Source: Novosphingobium sp.
GTDB lineage: Bacteria; Pseudomonadota; Alphaproteobacteria; Sphingomonadales; Sphingomonadaceae
Reading direction: 5' to 3'
DNA length: 45,536 nt
Assembly: GCF_027489515.1 (NCBI RefSeq)
Contig: NZ_JAIXZS010000099.1
Coordinates: 1-45,536, forward strand
A program made the translations under genes and the position numbers. Positions 41,887-45,536 of this stretch are shown in pieces; position 1 is the stretch's first letter; each line of letters starts with the position of its first letter. Below the pieces are notes generated by a model that made no database searches, was not told where the DNA came from, and saw nothing but the letters and a program-made list of their open reading frames with translations.

Positions 41887-44079
41887 ATGACTCTGTTCAG
41901 CGATATTGCGCCCGCGGCGGGGTTCGGGCTCTCGGGCGATCCCTTCATCGACTCGCTGTACTCGCCGGAGGACTACTTCCGCACGAAGTGGGCGACTGTG
42001 TCCGGCGGCAAGACCCAGATCAGCTATAGCTTCGCTTTCCTCAACGGCGTCGCATCAAAATTCACCAGCGATTATGGCAATGAGCCCACCGCTGCGCAGC
42101 ATTTCGGCGTGTCCAATGCGCAGATCCCAGGGATCGACCAGGCCTTCCAGCGCTGGGCGGACGTCGCCAACGTGAACTTCACCAAAGTGGCGGAAACCGC
42201 AGCCGGGGTTGTGGGCGATATCCGCATCGCGTTCTCCTCCGAAGTCTCCAGCGACTTCTGGGGCTATACCAAGATTTTCAGCGACGGCAGCGATCCCTCG
42301 CAAGGGGATATCTGGATCGAACCCTCGATCAAGGACGGAACTTTCCAGCCCTTTACCTACGACTTCCTCGCGATGATGCACGAGATCGGCCACGCGCTTG
42401 GCCTCGATCATCCCTTCGAGGGCAACATCATTCCAGCCGGATACGACAACGCCCGCTACACGATCATGTCCTACACCCAGCCCAAGGGGGTGTTCTACTT
42501 CAAGCCGGGCGCGACCGAGGCGCAATACATTCTCGTCACGCCGATGGTCTATGACATCGCCGCGGTTCAGAAGATCTATGGTGCGAACATGTCGTACCAT
42601 ACCGGCAATGACGTCTATGCGTTCCAGCAGAACCAGCCAGTCTACCAGACAATCTGGGACGCTGGCGGGAACGACACGATCGACGTGTCATCGTTCAAGT
42701 ATGGCTGCACGATCTCGCTGACGGCGGGAACCTATTCGCAGCTCGCCTATGGCGACACGACGCTCGATCCCAATCTCGGCATTGCCTTCAATTGCACGAT
42801 CGAAAATGCGCGCGGTGGTTCGGGCGATGACGCGTTGAATGGCAACGATGCCGCGAACCAGCTTTTCGGCAATGGCGGGATGGATACGCTGATCGGCAGC
42901 GGCGGCAACGACATCCTTGATGGCGGTGCGGGCGACGATGCCGAAGTCGGCGGGGATGGCAATGACATCTTCATGGGAGGGACCGACACCGGCCGGGACA
43001 GCTTCGATGGCGGTAGCGGCACCGATACGATCACCTATGCGGCGGCCAAGGCAGCGGTCACCGTCAAACTGGCGGCGGGAACTGCGGCAGGTAGCGCTGC
43101 GGGCGACGCCGCCGGGATCGGCAGCGATGTGTTCGCATCCATCGAAACCGTGATCGGCAGCGCGTTCAACGACACGCTGATCGGCAGCACCGGCGCCGAC
43201 ACCTTCATCGGCGGTGCGGGTAACGACACGATCAACGGTGGCGGCGGGTTCGATACGGCGAGTTATGTCGGGGCGAAGTCTGCGGTGACGGTGAACCTTG
43301 CGCTGACGACGGCGCAGAACACCCTTGGTGGTGGAACGGATACGCTGAGCGCGATCGAGAACCTCATCGGCACGGCGTTCGCTGACACGCTGACCGGCAG
43401 TCAGGGCGCCAACGTGCTTGACGGCGGGGCAGGCGCCGACACGATGGCAGGCGGTCTCGGCAACGATACCTACCGTGTTGACGCGGCCGGCGATAAGGTG
43501 ACGGAGGCAGCGGATGCCGGAAGAGACATCGTCATTGCCACTGTGAGCTTCACGCTAGGTGCGAACGTCGAGAACCTCACGCTCGCAGGCACGGCAGCGA
43601 TCAATGGAACCGGGAACGATCTGGCGAACACGATCCGGGGGAATGCCGGTGCCAACGTGCTTTCGGGTGGTGGGGCAAGCGACCAGCTGATCGCCGGAGC
43701 GGGTGCTGACACCCTCATCGGCGGCACTGCGCGGGACTTCCTGACTGGCGGGACGGGCGCGGACGTGTTCCGCTTCGCTAGTGGCGATTTCGGCGGCACG
43801 ACCACGGCTACCTGTGATCTCATCTACGATTTCAGCCACGCCGAGGGCGACCGGATCGATCTTTCGGCCATCGATGCCAATGCAGTTGGCGGGGCTGCCA
43901 ACGATGCCTTTGCCTTCATCGGCAGCGCTGCCTTCGGCAATGTTGCAGGGCAATTGCGCGTAGCCACGATTTCAGGGCTCAGTGTGGTGCAGGGCGATAC
44001 CAACGGCGACGGGCTCGCCGATTTCTGGATCCGCTGCAACGGTGCGCCTGCCCTCGCTGCGGCCGATTTCGTGCTGTAG
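41887..44079 (+). CDS. Serralysin-like M10 metalloprotease with RTX repeats
   Basis: A predicted type I-secreted zinc protease of 730 residues without an N-terminal signal peptide. The catalytic domain (about 30-220) has the zinc motif HEIGHALGLDH (His165, Glu166, His169, His175) and the Met-turn with the tyrosine ligand in YTIMSYTQP. The M10_C domain starts at YDIAAVQKIYGANMSYHTGN. Calcium-binding GGxGxDxLx repeats run from about 320 to 650, such as GGNDILDGGAGDD and GGAGNDTINGGGG. The C-terminus (FIGSAAFGNVAGQLR, then GDTNGDGLADFWI and a final DFVL) is the serralysin-type secretion end. A good SD (GAGGGGAG) precedes ATG 41887. No type I exporter genes are in the window. Confidence 0.92.
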   Translation: MTLFSDIAPAAGFGLSGDPFIDSLYSPEDYFRTKWATVSGGKTQISYSFAFLNGVASKFTSDYGNEPTAAQHFGVSNAQIPGIDQAFQRWADVANVNFTKVAETAAGVVGDIRIAFSSEVSSDFWGYTKIFSDGSDPSQGDIWIEPSIKDGTFQPFTYDFLAMMHEIGHALGLDHPFEGNIIPAGYDNARYTIMSYTQPKGVFYFKPGATEAQYILVTPMVYDIAAVQKIYGANMSYHTGNDVYAFQQNQPVYQTIWDAGGNDTIDVSSFKYGCTISLTAGTYSQLAYGDTTLDPNLGIAFNCTIENARGGSGDDALNGNDAANQLFGNGGMDTLIGSGGNDILDGGAGDDAEVGGDGNDIFMGGTDTGRDSFDGGSGTDTITYAAAKAAVTVKLAAGTAAGSAAGDAAGIGSDVFASIETVIGSAFNDTLIGSTGADTFIGGAGNDTINGGGGFDTASYVGAKSAVTVNLALTTAQNTLGGGTDTLSAIENLIGTAFADTLTGSQGANVLDGGAGADTMAGGLGNDTYRVDAAGDKVTEAADAGRDIVIATVSFTLGANVENLTLAGTAAINGTGNDLANTIRGNAGANVLSGGGASDQLIAGAGADTLIGGTARDFLTGGTGADVFRFASGDFGGTTTATCDLIYDFSHAEGDRIDLSAIDANAVGGAANDAFAFIGSAAFGNVAGQLRVATISGLSVVQGDTNGDGLADFWIRCNGAPALAAADFVL

Positions 44080-44252
44080 GGGCAGCCGCGTCGGATCTCC
44101 CCGTATTGCAGCGGTACGGCCTGATCATCACCACGGCGCTGTAGTCCTTCTGAAACAATCGCGGGGCAGGGCGTGGACTGAGGGTTACCCCGTCGTTTGC
44201 CTTATGGGCACGTGCGGAACCCCTGCCAGCCCTGAGCGCGAAGGATTGCACG

Positions 44253-45404
44253 GTGCCCAAGACGATCAAGGGGACAAAAGCAGGCGAAACCCTGGACGGG
44301 AGCGCGGGTGCCGACCTCATCTATGGTCTCGGCAGCAAGGATATCCTGAACGGACTTGGCGGCAATGACCTTCTGGATGGCGGCGTCGGCGCAGACCGAA
44401 TGTTCGGCGGCGATGGCGACGACCGTTATGTTGTCGACAGCGTATCCGACAAGGTGATCGAGGCCGCCGACGAGGGCAATGATCTCGTCCTCGCCGCGCT
44501 TTCTCGATACAAGATCCCCTCGCAGGTCGAGAACCTGACGTTCACGACGCGCGCATCGCATTTCGGCATCGGCAACGGGCTGAACAACGTGATCACCGGT
44601 AATTCCGGCACAGACAGACTGTTCGGCGGTGGCGGCGACGACACGCTGATTGGCGGAAATGGCAACGACTACCTTTCCGGCGGCCGTGGGCGGGACACGC
44701 TCCTGGGTGGCAACGGCGACGACACCCTCAACGGGGGGGCAGGCAACGACCTTCTCGACGGCGGGATTGGCGCGGACAACCTGTTCGGCGGGCGTGGCAA
44801 CGACATTTACATCGTCGACAATGCGCGTGACACGGCTGTCGATGTCGCCAATGGCGGTATCGATGAAGTGCGCACACGGGTTGATTTCAAGCTGAGCGGC
44901 AACATCGAAAGGCTGACGATCACCGGTGCCAACTCGGCGGATGGCACGGGCAACATGCTCGACAACGCGCTCACCGGCAACGACCAGCGCAATGTGCTCG
45001 ATGGCGCAGGCGGGAACGATATCCTTGATGGCGGGAAGGGCAACGATGTGATGACCGGCGGGCTCGGAGTCGACCGCTTCGTATTCTCGTCAGCGCCTAA
45101 CCGTCTCACCAACTCGGACCTGATTACCGACTTTTCGCGCGACCAGAAGGACAAGATCGTTCTTTCGCTGGACGTGTTCACCGATTTCGATGGCGATGGC
45201 CGAATCAGTCCTGATGCATTTCACGCCGAAGGCGGCGCGACGCGTGCGACCGAAGATGGACAGTTCCTCATCTATGACACCGCGAGCGGGGCGCTCTACT
45301 ACGATGCGGAAGGTCCCGACGGTCGCGGCGCGATCCAGATCGCTCAGCTTGGCGAGACCGACCACCCTGCGCTGTTCTGGAGCGATTTCCTGATCGTCGG
45401 CTGA
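44253..45404 (+). CDS. RTX calcium-binding protein without a protease domain
   Basis: The 383-residue product starts at GTG 44253 behind AAGGA. It is built of RTX nonapeptide blocks from the first residues (LDGSAGADLIYGLGSKDIL, GGDGDDRYVVDSVSDKV, GGNGNDYLSGGRGRDTLLGG), with VENLT/IERLT-type spacer modules. It ends with a typical RTX C-terminus: FVFSSAPNRLTNSDLITDFS, LIYDTASGALYYDAEGPDG and WSDFLIVG. Within it DFDGDGRISPDAF resembles an EF-hand calcium loop, although position 12 is Ala. There is no catalytic domain, so it is probably a secreted structural or adhesive protein. It follows the M10 protease after 173 bases that hold no clear promoter or terminator. Confidence 0.9.
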   Translation: MPKTIKGTKAGETLDGSAGADLIYGLGSKDILNGLGGNDLLDGGVGADRMFGGDGDDRYVVDSVSDKVIEAADEGNDLVLAALSRYKIPSQVENLTFTTRASHFGIGNGLNNVITGNSGTDRLFGGGGDDTLIGGNGNDYLSGGRGRDTLLGGNGDDTLNGGAGNDLLDGGIGADNLFGGRGNDIYIVDNARDTAVDVANGGIDEVRTRVDFKLSGNIERLTITGANSADGTGNMLDNALTGNDQRNVLDGAGGNDILDGGKGNDVMTGGLGVDRFVFSSAPNRLTNSDLITDFSRDQKDKIVLSLDVFTDFDGDGRISPDAFHAEGGATRATEDGQFLIYDTASGALYYDAEGPDGRGAIQIAQLGETDHPALFWSDFLIVG

Positions 45405-45417
45405 AGGTGCGTCGAGT

Positions 45418-45536
45418 TCACAGCCCTGCGCCCGCCCGCATTTCCTCGATCAGTTCGAAGTGGAATGCGAGCATGCGTTCATCCGGCTGTTGCGGCCCGA
45501 AGAAGTCCATTTCCGGATCGACGACTTCGGTGCGGA
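45418..45536 (-). CDS. C-terminal part of an unidentified protein, cut by the window edge
   Basis: On the minus strand the last 119 bases are open and end at TGA (complement of 45418-45420). The 39 visible residues include EVVDPEMDFFGPQQPDERML and AFHFELIEEMRAG. The fragment is soluble-looking and acidic; I do not recognise the family. It is convergent with the RTX gene, 13 bases apart. The coding reading is supported by codon pattern and a clean stop only. Confidence 0.5.
   Translation of the reverse strand, partial: RTEVVDPEMDFFGPQQPDERMLAFHFELIEEMRAGAGL

Noticed and set aside
41887..45404. The RTX DNA as a tandem repeat or CRISPR-like array
   Set aside because: The repetition is at the protein level (glycine/aspartate nonapeptides) with diverged codons, fully explained by RTX coding sequence.

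Overview
The window is GC-rich chromosomal DNA from an alphaproteobacterium, most likely of the order Sphingomonadales (Novosphingobium-like; this assignment is inference). The reasons are the 6S RNA/zapA/5-FCL block, DUF2842, an alphaproteobacterial-type PhaR, a glycolytic run tkt-gap-MOSC-pgk-class I fba, a long archaeal/eukaryotic-type prolyl-tRNA synthetase, and dispersed palindromes of the kind seen in these genomes. Almost everything is housekeeping. The only clear accessory DNA is at the left edge (an IS5-type transposase end plus a low-GC truncated gene), and there is a pair of RTX proteins at the right edge. I found no CRISPR array, prophage, defence island or biosynthetic cluster, and I do not claim a new system.

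Layout. 1-0.55 kb: IS5-family transposase tail and the gene it cut. 0.7-5 kb (minus): mfd, sdhE and a His-rich host-attachment-family protein. 5.1-7.7 kb: recG and a DUF3429 membrane protein. 7.7-9.8 kb (minus): tRNA-Pro(CGG), an orphan chemoreceptor and a small membrane protein overlapping its start. 9.9-14.5 kb: thyA, then a branched-chain 2-oxoacid dehydrogenase operon (E1-alpha, E1-beta, E2) behind a near-consensus promoter. 14.5-16.9 kb (minus): an exported protein, tRNA-Asp(GTC) with its own promoter and terminator, DUF2842, 5-FCL, 6S RNA with its promoter, zapA and a coiled-coil mini-protein. 17.1-23.6 kb: tkt, gap, a MOSC protein, pgk, fba, a large palindromic repeat, thiE. 23.6-28.2 kb: a lipoprotein-sized exported protein (minus), efp, an inositol-monophosphatase-family protein, tRNA-Leu(CAA), radA, cvpA and an IscU/NifU-like protein. 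28.3-37.5 kb: an MHS-type transporter, alr, phaR, proS, an M28 peptidase, rnr and a universal stress protein (minus). 37.8-41.8 kb: pdhC, lpd and an HI0933-family flavoprotein. 41.9-45.4 kb: a serralysin-like M10 metalloprotease and a second RTX calcium-binding protein. 45.4 kb to the end: the C-terminus of an unidentified minus-strand gene.

Functional links. The tkt-gap-pgk-fba run covers the non-oxidative pentose phosphate pathway and lower glycolysis/gluconeogenesis. The branched-chain complex has no E3 of its own here; the lpd beside pdhC could serve both complexes (inference). Mfd, RecG and RadA cover transcription-coupled repair and recombination. Many neighbouring genes overlap by 4-8 bases (E1-alpha/E1-beta, coiled-coil/zapA, MOSC/pgk, cvpA/IscU-like, MFS/alr, small membrane protein/chemoreceptor), which points to translational coupling. 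No stretch longer than 300 bases lacks a gene or RNA.
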